Assembly: GCA_017501055.1 (NCBI GenBank)
Contig: JAFVXP010000118.1
Coordinates: 1 to 8,634, forward strand
Direction of reading: 5' to 3'
DNA length: 8,634 nucleotides
Origin: Clostridia bacterium
GTDB taxonomy: Bacteria; Bacillota; Clostridia; Oscillospirales; CAG-382
Shown here: positions 1-6,659 of the stretch, one piece after another
How the letters are laid out: every line of letters begins with the position of its first letter
How positions within the stretch are numbered: the first letter of the stretch is position 1
Made by a program: the position numbers and the translations under genes
Notes under the pieces: model-generated
What the model was told of the DNA's origin: nothing
Database searches by the model: none
What the model saw: the letters and a program-made list of their open reading frames with translations, nothing else

Positions 1-117
1 GAAGAGCACGTGGAGCATTATATCTCGCTTGGACTTTCGAAAATGGATTCTTGCAAGGCGGCGGCCCGTGACAGAGGTGTCGGCAAGGGTGATATTTACA
101 AGGTGATAAACCGATGA
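1..117 (+). CDS. rsmI: 16S rRNA (cytidine-1402-2'-O)-methyltransferase RsmI, C-terminal end (partial)
   Basis: Frame 1 is open from the window edge and reads 38 residues to a TGA at 115-117. The residues form the helix-turn-helix-like tail of RsmI: the EHV start, then a GLSKMDSCKAAARDRG segment, then GKGDIYK. This matches the family's C-terminal pattern (xxGLSKKEAIKxVAKxRGxxKxEVYK). RsmI is a cytosolic SAM-dependent enzyme that methylates the ribose of C1402 in the decoding centre of 16S rRNA; the whole protein is usually about 280 residues, so most of it, including the SAM-binding catalytic domain, lies left of the window. The stop overlaps the next start by four bases (ATGA, 114-117), so the lipoprotein gene is probably translationally coupled to it. 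The call rests on a short tail only, but the pattern is distinctive. Confidence 0.82.
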   Translation, partial: EEHVEHYISLGLSKMDSCKAAARDRGVGKGDIYKVINR

Positions 118-557
118 AACGATTTTTGACTATTATTCTCGCAATTTTGACAATATTTTGCTTTTGCGCCTGTGACACGAAAAGCGAACGTGCAGACGAG
201 CTTTCGCTTGCCTTTATAAAGGCTCTGTCCTTGCGTGATGAAGCGGAGATGAAGAAATATCTCCACCCCGATTATACCGACAAAGCAATGCCGAACGACG
301 ATTTTTATAAAAACCTTGAAGAACAGTTCTTCACCGTCGGCAACCCGTTGGACGGGCTTGACGCTATATCGAAGGGCAAGGCGGAAGGTATTGATTTTGA
401 CGGCGATGCAATGAAATGCAATTACGTTGCACGTATTAACGAGCTTTTCTATACGGTCGAGCTTATCATTCTTGAAAACGATAACGGTTACGGTATCGTT
501 TCTATTGCCGTTGTTCTCAACACGGATACAAAGTATTACAAAAACGAAAACGTTTGA
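114..557 (+). CDS. small lipoprotein of unknown function, possible NTF2-like fold
   Basis: A 147-residue protein. It begins with a lipoprotein signal peptide: MKR, a hydrophobic stretch at about residues 4-17, then a cysteine-rich FCFCAC, with C20 the likely lipidated residue. The lipobox (F-C-A-C at 17-20) is loose, with Ala at -1 but atypical -2 and -3. The mature part starts with a helix (about 25-50, ADELSLAFIKALSLRD...KKYLHPDY) and continues into strand-like segments, an arrangement that resembles small NTF2-like/SnoaL-type extracytoplasmic domains; this is inference from pattern. It should sit on the outer face of the cytoplasmic membrane. The start is supported by AAGGTGA at 100-106, seven bases upstream, and by the ATGA overlap with rsmI. 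The following gene begins 19 bases after the stop. I do not recognise the family and give no function. Confidence 0.8.
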   Translation: MKRFLTIILAILTIFCFCACDTKSERADELSLAFIKALSLRDEAEMKKYLHPDYTDKAMPNDDFYKNLEEQFFTVGNPLDGLDAISKGKAEGIDFDGDAMKCNYVARINELFYTVELIILENDNGYGIVSIAVVLNTDTKYYKNENV

Positions 558-576
558 TTTTTGGAGTTAACAAACT

Positions 577-1446
577 ATGCCGAAAAGGGTTAAGCAGACA
601 ATTAAAAACTATATTCTTACAACCATCGGCTGTCTTATGTATGCGGCAGGTGTTGCGCTGTTTTTGGGTCCGAACAATTTTGCCTCGGGCGGTGTTTCGG
701 GTATTTCGATAATCATACGCAATTTTTACGACTGTATCTCTTTGGGTACTCTCGTTGTGATATTCAATATCCCCATAATGATTCTCGGCGCTTGGAAATT
801 GGGTGTGAAGATACTTCTCCCGACGTTCTACGCGCTTGGTATCAGTTCGCTTTTTATGAACCTGTTTGAATCCCACGTTCCGCCTATCACGCAAAATCCC
901 TTGCTTGCCTGCGTTGCAGGTTCGGTTATTGCGGCGGCAGGTATAGGTATTGTTTTCCGTGGCGGTGCAACGACGGGCGGTACGGATATTATTGTCAAGC
1001 TTCTCCGTTTGAAATATAAACACATCTCCACAGGTACTATATTCCTTGTTATCGACGGCTTGATATGCTTGACTTCGGGTATTGTCTTTAAGGATATGGA
1101 CAAGGCGCTTTATGCAGGTATCGCCGTATTTATCCAGATGTACGTTCTCAACACCGTTCTTTACGGCTCTGACGAGGCGAGAATGGTTTATATTATCAGC
1201 GACCGTGATTCTGTTATCGCAGGCAGATTGCTTGAAGAGCTTGACGTCGGCGCAACCTATCTTAAGGGTGAGGGCGCATATACGGGAGCAGACAAAAAGG
1301 TTCTTATGTGCGTTATGAAAATGCGCATGCTTCCCCAGGCAAGAGATATTGTCCGTTATGAAGACCCGAAAGCTTTTATGATCGTTACAAAAGCGACAAG
1401 CGTCTTTGGCGAAGGCTTTAAGAGCCATATCGAGGACGATCTATGA
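577..1446 (+). CDS. YitT family membrane protein (DUF161 + DUF2179)
   Basis: A 289-residue protein with the two-part YitT architecture. The N-terminal membrane part has about six hydrophobic segments (roughly 11-31, 56-76, 81-99, 109-128, 152-172, 177-197) and carries the family marks GGVSGIS (38-44) and GGATTGGTDI (129-138). The C-terminal soluble DUF2179 domain spans about 200-285, including YIISDRD (205-211), GEGAYTG (231-237) and a final KAFMIVTKATSVFGEGF region. Length and layout match the family (about 280-295 residues). The family is widespread in Firmicutes and its transport or signalling role is not established, so no substrate is proposed. TTGGAG at 561-566 gives a ribosome binding site ten bases before the ATG. 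The stop overlaps the next start (ATGA, 1443-1446), implying coupled translation with the methyltransferase. Confidence 0.92.
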   Translation: MPKRVKQTIKNYILTTIGCLMYAAGVALFLGPNNFASGGVSGISIIIRNFYDCISLGTLVVIFNIPIMILGAWKLGVKILLPTFYALGISSLFMNLFESHVPPITQNPLLACVAGSVIAAAGIGIVFRGGATTGGTDIIVKLLRLKYKHISTGTIFLVIDGLICLTSGIVFKDMDKALYAGIAVFIQMYVLNTVLYGSDEARMVYIISDRDSVIAGRLLEELDVGATYLKGEGAYTGADKKVLMCVMKMRMLPQARDIVRYEDPKAFMIVTKATSVFGEGFKSHIEDDL

Positions 1447-2507
1447 TACGTGAGCTCGTTGAAACGTTCCCCGCTCTTTTAGATTCGCTTAAAAACGAAA
1501 AAAGCATTTTCCTTTACGGAATGGGCAACGGTGCAGAAAAGATCTATGCCTATTTTAAGGAAAACGGAATTGAGATAAAGGGTGTTGTTGCATCAGACGG
1601 TTTTTTGCGTGGGCAATCATTTTTGGGATTTGACGTTTGCTCGGTTGCCGATGCAGAAGCAAGATATCCCGATTGCTGTTTCGTTATCTGCTTTGGCTTG
1701 GAAGGCGAACGCTCCCGTTTTTTAAAGGAATTTGCAAAAGAGCATAAAATATATTCCCCAAACCTTCCCGTTTTCGGGACGGGTGTTTGCGATAAAAGGT
1801 TCATTCTTGAAAACATTGAAAAGTTCGAGCGTGTTTTTGAAATTTTAGAAGACGATAAATCAAGAGAAATATATCTTGCACTTATTAAATATAATGTTAC
1901 GGGGGATATATCCTATCTTGAGGTCGAGGACAGTCTTTTGCCTCCCGAAGGCTTCTATCACCACGACAAACGCCATATCGACATCGGCGCATACGACGGT
2001 GACACGGTTTTGGAGTTTGTATCGCAAAACCAAGCCTATTCCGACATTGTCGCATTTGAACCCGACAAAAACACTTATAAAAAGCTTTTGAAGAACACAA
2101 AGCATTTGCGTAATATAATTGCAGAAAACTGCGCCGTTTGCGACCGTGACGGGTTTATCGGATTCGGTTCGGGCGGTGGAAGAGCCTCGCACTGTGAAGA
2201 AGGAAAAGACGATATAAAATGTGTTTCCATTGACAAATATTGCGGTTTTACGCATATTAACGCAAACGGTGTTCCTGTCAGCAGTATAAAGATCGATGCC
2301 GAAGGTATGGACGAAGCGGTTATATGCGGTGCAGTCAACACCGTATACTGTTGCAGATGCGCAATTAGCGTTGCGCTTTATCACAGAGCAGAGGATATTA
2401 TAGAGCTCCCCTTGCTTTTGAGAAAGCATAACCCCAAATACAAGTTTTATTTAAGAAAAAAGGAATATATTCCTGCTTGGGACGTATTTCTTTACGTTAA
2501 GGAGTAA
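1443..2507 (+). CDS. FkbM-family SAM-dependent methyltransferase with extra N-terminal Rossmann-like domain
   Basis: A 354-residue protein. The C-terminal half is an FkbM-type methyltransferase: SAM-binding motif I HIDIGAYDGDTVLEF (178-192), acidic motif II in AFEPDKNTY (204-212), and the FkbM hallmark IKIDAEGMDEAVICGA (282-297), followed by the ALYHRAEDI...LPLLLRKHNPKYKFYLR tail typical of the family. The N-terminal ~120 residues are a separate domain with a glycine-rich nucleotide-binding-like turn (FLYGMGNGAEKIY, 23-35) followed by GVVASD, as in sugar-modifying Rossmann domains; a helical linker joins the two. FkbM enzymes O-methylate sugars, polyketides or other small molecules, so cytosolic methylation of a sugar or metabolite is likely, but the substrate is unknown. 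GAGG at 1432-1435 lies seven bases upstream of the ATG. No glycosyltransferase or biosynthetic cluster is adjacent, which is unusual for the family. Confidence 0.88.
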   Translation: MIRELVETFPALLDSLKNEKSIFLYGMGNGAEKIYAYFKENGIEIKGVVASDGFLRGQSFLGFDVCSVADAEARYPDCCFVICFGLEGERSRFLKEFAKEHKIYSPNLPVFGTGVCDKRFILENIEKFERVFEILEDDKSREIYLALIKYNVTGDISYLEVEDSLLPPEGFYHHDKRHIDIGAYDGDTVLEFVSQNQAYSDIVAFEPDKNTYKKLLKNTKHLRNIIAENCAVCDRDGFIGFGSGGGRASHCEEGKDDIKCVSIDKYCGFTHINANGVPVSSIKIDAEGMDEAVICGAVNTVYCCRCAISVALYHRAEDIIELPLLLRKHNPKYKFYLRKKEYIPAWDVFLYVKE

Positions 2508-2512
2508 TTGAT

Positions 2513-3016
2513 ATGAGCTTTAAAGAGATAAGACCCGAAGAACTTAATTCCTCGGTTTTTCACGATATCGGAACAAAATGGATGCTTGTAAGCGCAAAAA
2601 AGCCCGACGGCAGCGTTAATACCATGACAGCAAGCTGGGGTGCGCTCGGCGTTCTTTGGAACAAAAACGTTTTCATCTGCTTTGTCCGTCCCCAGAGATA
2701 CACCCACGAATTCACCGAAGCAAGCGACAGCATCTCTATTGCATTTTTCGGCGAAGAATACCGTGATGCCTTAAAGCTTTGCGGAACGAAAAGCGGCCGT
2801 GATATGGATAAGATAAAAGAAGCAGGTCTTTCGGTATTCCTCAACGGTGACAACGTCGGCTTTAACGAGGCAGAACGTATTGTCTACGGCAAAAAGCTCT
2901 ATGCAGGCAAGATAGATCCGAAATGCTTTATCAGCGAAGATATCGAAAAGCATTATAAAGACGATTACCATACCGTTTATATCTGTGAAATAGAAAAGAT
3001 AGAAGAAAAAATTTAG
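2513..3016 (+). CDS. flavin reductase family protein (FMN-binding split barrel)
   Basis: A 167-residue protein of the flavin reductase-like family. Marks seen are NTMTASWGALGVLW (36-49), VRPQRYTHEF (58-67), which in the family lines the FMN phosphate/isoalloxazine site, and CGTKSGRDMDK (90-100). The fold is a split-barrel flavoprotein binding FMN, usually acting as an NAD(P)H:flavin oxidoreductase or as a flavoredoxin-like electron carrier in anaerobes. The natural partner cannot be told from sequence. The protein is soluble, with no signal peptide or membrane segment, and its length is within the range for short members of the family. A strong ribosome binding site, AAGGAG at 2499-2504, lies eight bases from the ATG and overlaps the end of the methyltransferase gene, which stops only five bases before this start. 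C90 could be redox-active, but that is speculation. Confidence 0.87.
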   Translation: MSFKEIRPEELNSSVFHDIGTKWMLVSAKKPDGSVNTMTASWGALGVLWNKNVFICFVRPQRYTHEFTEASDSISIAFFGEEYRDALKLCGTKSGRDMDKIKEAGLSVFLNGDNVGFNEAERIVYGKKLYAGKIDPKCFISEDIEKHYKDDYHTVYICEIEKIEEKI

Positions 3017-3045
3017 GATACAGAATTTCAAGGAAGAAAAAATTT

Positions 3046-4332
3046 ATGTACGTCAGCGTGTTGATCGAAAAACTGAATAACGGCAGTTTCGATAATTCGA
3101 TTCTCTCGCTCTACCCGGGCAAGAGTGTTTCTGCACGCCGTGAACGTATTTTGACCCTCGCAAACGATTTTCTTAATTATTACGGCGACCTTGACGTTAC
3201 TCTCTTTTCTTCCCCCGGCAGAACCGAGCTTTCGGGCAACCATACCGACCACAACAACGGTTTTTCGCTTGCCGCTTCTATCGACCTTGACATTATTGCC
3301 CTTGCCGCACCGATAAACGGCAACGGTATCAGAATTAAAAGCAGAGGCTTTCGTGAAGATATTGCGGATATAACCGCACCGACTCCCTCGCATATTACAA
3401 GAAAAAGAAGCTCTGCATCGATAATTTCGGGTATTGCAGACTATCTAAAGAAGCAGGGCTATAACTGCGGCGGTTTTGCCGCATACACGTCAAGCGAGAT
3501 CCCTATCGGTTCCGGACTTTCGTCCTCGGCGGCTTTTGAGGTTTTGTGTGCAAAGATGTTCTCTGCTTTGCATAACGATAACAAGATTCCCACAATAGAG
3601 CTTGCAAAGGCGGCAAAATACGCAGAAAATATCTACGTCGGAAAGCCCTGCGGTCTTCTTGACCAGCTTGCCTGTGCAACGGGCGGTTGTATCTGGGTCG
3701 ATTTTATCAACCCGAACTCACCAAGCATTGAAAAAATTGATTTTTACATAAAAAAACACGGCTACACCTTATGTACCGTAAACACGGGCGGCAGCCATTC
3801 GGGATTGACGAAGGAATATGCCGAAATCACCTCCGAAATGCGTTCTGTTGCCGCACTTATGGGCAAGAAAACGCTTCGTGATTGTGATGAAAACGATTTT
3901 ATAAACCGTATTCCCTACATACGTTCCATTGTCGGTGACAGGACGGTTATGCGTGCTATGCACTATTTTTCGGAGAACAGACGTGTCAATCTCCAGAAAA
4001 ACGCTATCCTAAACGGAAATATAGACGAATTTTTGATGCTTGTTAAGGATTCGGGCGATTCCTCCTTTAAATACCTGCAAAACGTCTATTCCAAAAACGA
4101 CGTTCAGGCACAGGGTATTTCGCTTGCAGTTGCGTTAAGCGAGCGTATGGGCGTTGTTTCCCGTGTTCACGGCGGTGGGTTTGCGGGTACTATCCAAGCC
4201 TACGTCAAGACGGAAAGCATTGATGAATATAAAAAATCGATCGAAGCCGTCTTTGGCGAAAACTCCTGCCATATATGCAAGATCCGTCCCTACGGTGTTG
4301 CAGTCATCGAAGAAAACGGGATAAACAGTTAG
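3046..4332 (+). CDS. galK: galactokinase-family GHMP kinase
   Basis: A 428-residue protein with all GHMP kinase blocks. Motif 1 is SPGRTELSGNHTDHNNG (56-72), the ATP-binding motif 2 is IPIGSGLSSSAAFE (152-165), CGLLDQL (202-208) carries the catalytic-base Asp D206, and motif 3 is VHGGGFAGT (374-382). Aligned by eye to human GALK1, R59, H66, D68, D206 and Y258 match the galactose-contacting R37, H44, D46, D186 and Y236, but N65 replaces E43. Galactokinase phosphorylates galactose at C1 with ATP in the Leloir pathway, in the cytosol. No galT or galE lies nearby, so this could be a related sugar-1-kinase. AAGGAAG at 3030-3036 precedes the ATG by nine bases. The next gene starts two bases after the TAG. 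The GHMP family is certain; the galactose specificity is less so, hence the symbol is tentative. Confidence 0.85.
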   Translation: MYVSVLIEKLNNGSFDNSILSLYPGKSVSARRERILTLANDFLNYYGDLDVTLFSSPGRTELSGNHTDHNNGFSLAASIDLDIIALAAPINGNGIRIKSRGFREDIADITAPTPSHITRKRSSASIISGIADYLKKQGYNCGGFAAYTSSEIPIGSGLSSSAAFEVLCAKMFSALHNDNKIPTIELAKAAKYAENIYVGKPCGLLDQLACATGGCIWVDFINPNSPSIEKIDFYIKKHGYTLCTVNTGGSHSGLTKEYAEITSEMRSVAALMGKKTLRDCDENDFINRIPYIRSIVGDRTVMRAMHYFSENRRVNLQKNAILNGNIDEFLMLVKDSGDSSFKYLQNVYSKNDVQAQGISLAVALSERMGVVSRVHGGGFAGTIQAYVKTESIDEYKKSIEAVFGENSCHICKIRPYGVAVIEENGINS

Positions 4333-4334
4333 CA

Positions 4335-5132
4335 ATGGAAAAAGCAAAGGTATTTATGCTCTATTCCTCGTCAAAGGGGAATTCGGCTTATATAAAATAT
4401 AAAAACGACGAATTTCTTATCGATTGCGGTGCTTCGGCACGTTCTATCGAGGATTCTTTACAACAGCTTGGCACAAGCCTTGCAAATTTAAGCGCAATAT
4501 TCATCACACACGAGCACAGCGACCACGTTCGCGGTATTCACACGATAAGCAAGCATTTTGATATTCCCTTTTATGCTCCCGAAAAGAGCTGTGATTATAT
4601 CGTTCATCAGCTTGATCCGAAATCAACCTTGATCCCGCTTTGTTCGGGAAGTGCAATTTCTCTTAACGACACGGCTCTTTGCCCTATTGCAACACCGCAC
4701 GATTCCAGAGGGAGCGTTGGGTTCAGAATACTTGTCGGCGACGAGAAGGTTGGATATTTCACCGACATCGGACATCTTTCCGAGGGTGTTTTAAGGGGGC
4801 TTTCGGGTTGCAAGCGTGTTGTTATAGAATCGAACCACGATATAGAAATGCTCAAAAACGGGCCTTATCCCTATCCCCTTCAAAAGCGTATTCTCGGTGA
4901 TATGGGGCACCTTTCAAACGAGCTTTGCGCACGTCTTATCCCTCATCTTGCACGTCACGGAAGTCGATCGTTTATGCTTGCCCACTTAAGCGAGGAAAAC
5001 AACCGTCCCGAAATTGCTTTTAAGCAAAGTTTAAATTCTCTTACAGAGAACGGATATCAAGTAAACCAAGACAGTCTTGACAGCCTTCATCTCCAAGTTG
5101 CCCCTCCGAGAGGTATTATAGAGCTTATTTAG
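4335..5132 (+). CDS. walJ: MBL-fold metallo-hydrolase, YycJ/WalJ-like
   Basis: A 265-residue beta-lactamase-fold hydrolase. It opens with YSSSKGNSAYI (10-20) and FLIDCGAS (27-34). The metal motif HEHSDH is at 59-64, with further candidate ligands H122 (ATPHDS), D144 (YFTDIGHLS) and H217 (MLAHLSEENN), matching the YycJ/WalJ group of Firmicutes by pattern and length. It is cytosolic and probably binds two Zn or Mn ions. WalJ homologues lie beside the walKR cell-wall system in Bacillus, where the family has been linked to DNA or phosphate-ester metabolism; here it is not next to walKR, so the symbol is a family label. I chose the ATG at 4335 because the conserved region starts immediately after it; an upstream in-frame ATG at 4275 would lie inside galK and add 20 unrelated residues. 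No good Shine-Dalgarno precedes 4335, so coupling to galK two bases upstream is likely. Confidence 0.85.
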   Translation: MEKAKVFMLYSSSKGNSAYIKYKNDEFLIDCGASARSIEDSLQQLGTSLANLSAIFITHEHSDHVRGIHTISKHFDIPFYAPEKSCDYIVHQLDPKSTLIPLCSGSAISLNDTALCPIATPHDSRGSVGFRILVGDEKVGYFTDIGHLSEGVLRGLSGCKRVVIESNHDIEMLKNGPYPYPLQKRILGDMGHLSNELCARLIPHLARHGSRSFMLAHLSEENNRPEIAFKQSLNSLTENGYQVNQDSLDSLHLQVAPPRGIIELI

Positions 5133-5150
5133 CCGAAACGAGGAATTATT

Positions 5151-5636
5151 ATGGAAGAAAAAAAGAGATATAAGGTTTGGGTTTATATCGCAGATATAAT
5201 TGCCTATTTTATCGGTATGGTAATTTCCAATATCGGTTCTTTTCCTGCGGAAATTCGCTTTATCGGCGATGCACTTCAAGTAATTGCGTTTTACGTGCTT
5301 GTCGCAAAGGGAATTTCGGTTTTAACGGGCATTCTCACAAAAAGCAAGACCGCAAAAACTCTTTCTGTTTTTGCAACAGTCTTGGTTACAGCATTGCGAA
5401 TCTTCCAAGCGATCGACCCTAAATTCAACACAGAAACCTATTTTCTTTTCATATTGCCCGTATATCTTCCCTTGATTCTCGCCATTTGGTACATCTTCTG
5501 GAAGGAAGACGAAGAGATTGACGAAGAAGTGAAAAAGAAAAAGCGTTTTACGCTTAAAAACATCATTATACTTTCCCTTCTTCTGCTTATCTCTCTCGGC
5601 GCACTTGCAGCCAATATAATTCCTATCATAAAATAA
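5151..5636 (+). CDS. small multi-pass membrane protein, unknown function
   Basis: A 161-residue, strongly hydrophobic protein that I do not recognise. After a charged start (MEEKKRYK) it has about five hydrophobic segments, at roughly 9-28, 37-61, 70-88, 96-117 and 136-158. A highly charged loop (118-134, acidic run KEDEEIDEE then KKKKR) separates the last segment from the rest. It should be integral to the cytoplasmic membrane with the positively charged N-terminus inside. CGAGGA at 5139-5144 gives a good ribosome binding site six bases upstream, and the gene starts 18 bases after the WalJ-like gene. It is the last gene of the plus-strand run: the TAA is followed within four bases by a terminator hairpin. 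No domain or catalytic motif is visible, so no role is assigned; the reading frame is supported by the RBS, context and composition. Confidence 0.78.
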   Translation: MEEKKRYKVWVYIADIIAYFIGMVISNIGSFPAEIRFIGDALQVIAFYVLVAKGISVLTGILTKSKTAKTLSVFATVLVTALRIFQAIDPKFNTETYFLFILPVYLPLILAIWYIFWKEDEEIDEEVKKKKRFTLKNIIILSLLLLISLGALAANIIPIIK

Positions 5637-5640
5637 AAAT

Positions 5641-5675
5641 ATCCCCGAAGATTAATTTCTTCGGGGATTAATTTT
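5641..5675 (+). terminator. bidirectional Rho-independent terminator between convergent genes
   Basis: A perfect 11-bp inverted repeat, ATCCCCGAAGA (5641-5651) and TCTTCGGGGAT (5658-5668), encloses a six-base loop (TTAATT). On the plus strand it is followed by TAATTTT, and on the minus strand by ATTTTTATTTTA, so both strands have T-rich tails. It begins four bases after the plus-strand membrane protein stop and ends five bases from the minus-strand hydrolase stop. It should terminate both converging transcripts. The stem is GC-rich in its centre (CCCCG/CGGGG) and would be stable. Confidence 0.9.
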
Positions 5676-6198
5676 ATAATATCTCGATCTGGCACATCTT
5701 CATTGTGGTGAGTGCGGAATCGTGCGTTTCGGGCGTTACGCCTGCACAACAAAAGGAATCCACCTTTATCGTCTTTTCGGGGAAGCTTGCCTTTAAAATC
5801 AATGCGTTTGAAACAACGCAGATATCGGTGCAAAGACCTATTAAGGTTATATCAAAATCGCTTCCGTCTGCCATTTTTTCAACAATTCTCGGCAATTCAA
5901 CAGAGCCGAACGTGGGCTTTTCAACAACGGTGTATTCACGTCCGTTAAGCGCATTAGCAATTTTTCCGTTAAGCTCAAAGCCCTTTGTTCCCTTTATACA
6001 ATGCTCGACGGGAAGGTTTTTGCCCTCCGACGTTTGAAGGTATTCTTCGGTATGAGTATCGTAAGTGACGATTATCTCACCGTCGAATGAATTGATTTTT
6101 TCAACAGCGTTTTCGATAATACCGACAGCCTCTTTTGTTCCGAGAGCACCGTCAACAAAATCGTTTTGGATATCTACAACGATCAAAAAATGTTTCAT
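5674..6198 (-). CDS. nicotinamidase-type cysteine hydrolase (isochorismatase superfamily)
   Basis: A 174-residue protein of the isochorismatase-like fold. The Asp-Lys-Cys catalytic triad is visible: D9 in VVDIQNDF, K94 in VEKPTFGS, and C127 in GLCTDICVVSNA. D47 and H49 (YDTH) and H66 (PVEHCIKGTKG, 63-73) match the metal-binding Asp, His and His of nicotinamidases such as PncA, which favours nicotinamide hydrolysis to nicotinate for NAD salvage over the metal-free isochorismatases. It is cytosolic and its length fits the shorter members (about 170-190). The start overlaps the gtrA-like stop by one base (TAATG), with AGAGGA about eight bases upstream, so translation is coupled. It is the last gene of the minus-strand group and ends at the bidirectional terminator. 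I leave the symbol blank because related amidases share these residues. Confidence 0.87.
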   Translation of the reverse strand: MKHFLIVVDIQNDFVDGALGTKEAVGIIENAVEKINSFDGEIIVTYDTHTEEYLQTSEGKNLPVEHCIKGTKGFELNGKIANALNGREYTVVEKPTFGSVELPRIVEKMADGSDFDITLIGLCTDICVVSNALILKASFPEKTIKVDSFCCAGVTPETHDSALTTMKMCQIEIL

Positions 6199-6611
6199 TA
6201 TTTATTTTCCTCTTTTACAAGCGTGTCTTCCTGATTACGGTATACGACGAATTTGCAGAACAAAAATTCAAGAACAAGGTTCGAGAGCATCGTTACCGCC
6301 AACACGATATATTCGTTTATACCCGAGCCTTCCGCCATATTGCCAAGCCAGGTTGAAATGGGCGTGAACACAAGATAGAACCCGAACACCTTTGCCATTG
6401 CTATCGGCACGTTTGCGGCGGATTTGAAGGTATAACGGCGGTTGAACGTAAAGTTCCAAAGCACGGAGAGTATCAACGAGCAAAGATACGCCGGCCAATA
6501 TTTCCATTCAAACACTTCGTTAAACAGTGCAAACGAGCCAACCTGAATTATACCTGCAGAAGCGGAAAACAACGCAAATTTCATTACTCTGAATAGTTCT
6601 TTTCTTTCCAT
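6198..6611 (-). CDS. GtrA-family membrane protein
   Basis: A 137-residue protein with four hydrophobic segments (about 10-31, 38-56, 72-92, 101-124), the layout and length of GtrA-like proteins. Family marks are LWNFTFNRRYTF (51-62) after segment two and the FLFCKFVVYR (116-125) ending of segment four, followed by a short charged tail. GtrA proteins are thought to help move or present lipid-linked sugars across the cytoplasmic membrane for wall or surface glycan modification, often beside a glycosyltransferase; none is present here, so its partner is unknown. AAAGGAAG lies about nine bases upstream of the ATG. The stop overlaps the downstream hydrolase start by one base. Between it and the upstream PH-domain gene lies a 48-base gap that contains a hairpin. 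Confidence 0.9.
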   Translation of the reverse strand: MERKELFRVMKFALFSASAGIIQVGSFALFNEVFEWKYWPAYLCSLILSVLWNFTFNRRYTFKSAANVPIAMAKVFGFYLVFTPISTWLGNMAEGSGINEYIVLAVTMLSNLVLEFLFCKFVVYRNQEDTLVKEENK

Positions 6612-6632
6612 ATTATCAACTTCCTTTATCCG

Positions 6633-6659
6633 AAAAGAGCCGCATAAAGCGGCTCTTTT
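6633..6659 (-). terminator. hairpin after the PH-domain gene, terminator or attenuator
   Basis: A perfect 11-bp inverted repeat, AAAAGAGCCGC (6633-6643) and GCGGCTCTTTT (6649-6659), has a five-base loop. It starts immediately beyond the minus-strand stop (TAA at 6660-6662) and lies between the PH-domain and gtrA-like genes. On the minus strand the T-run within the stem is only four bases and is followed by CGG, whereas on the plus strand the stem ends in six Ts. So the minus-strand role is likely partial termination or mRNA 3'-end protection. The distance to the gtrA-like start is about 21 bases. Confidence 0.7.

Noticed and set aside
517..1428. A 303-codon open frame on the minus strand opposite the YitT-family gene
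   Set aside because: Its translation is rich in Arg, Cys, His and Asn with no family pattern, and the plus-strand frame is an unmistakable YitT protein with RBS and domains. It is an antisense artefact of codon usage.
1860..2429. A 189-codon minus-strand open frame inside the methyltransferase gene
   Set aside because: Shadow of the FkbM reading frame; no family pattern or own regulatory signals.
4275..4334. Upstream start for the WalJ-like protein adding 20 residues
   Set aside because: The extra residues are encoded within the galK 3' end, are Arg/Cys rich and do not resemble the family; conserved sequence begins after the ATG at 4335.
5641..5668. The inverted repeat as a mobile-element end or recombination site
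   Set aside because: Its position four to five bases from two convergent stops and its T-rich flanks on both strands are fully explained by a bidirectional terminator, and no transposase or duplicated copy is present.
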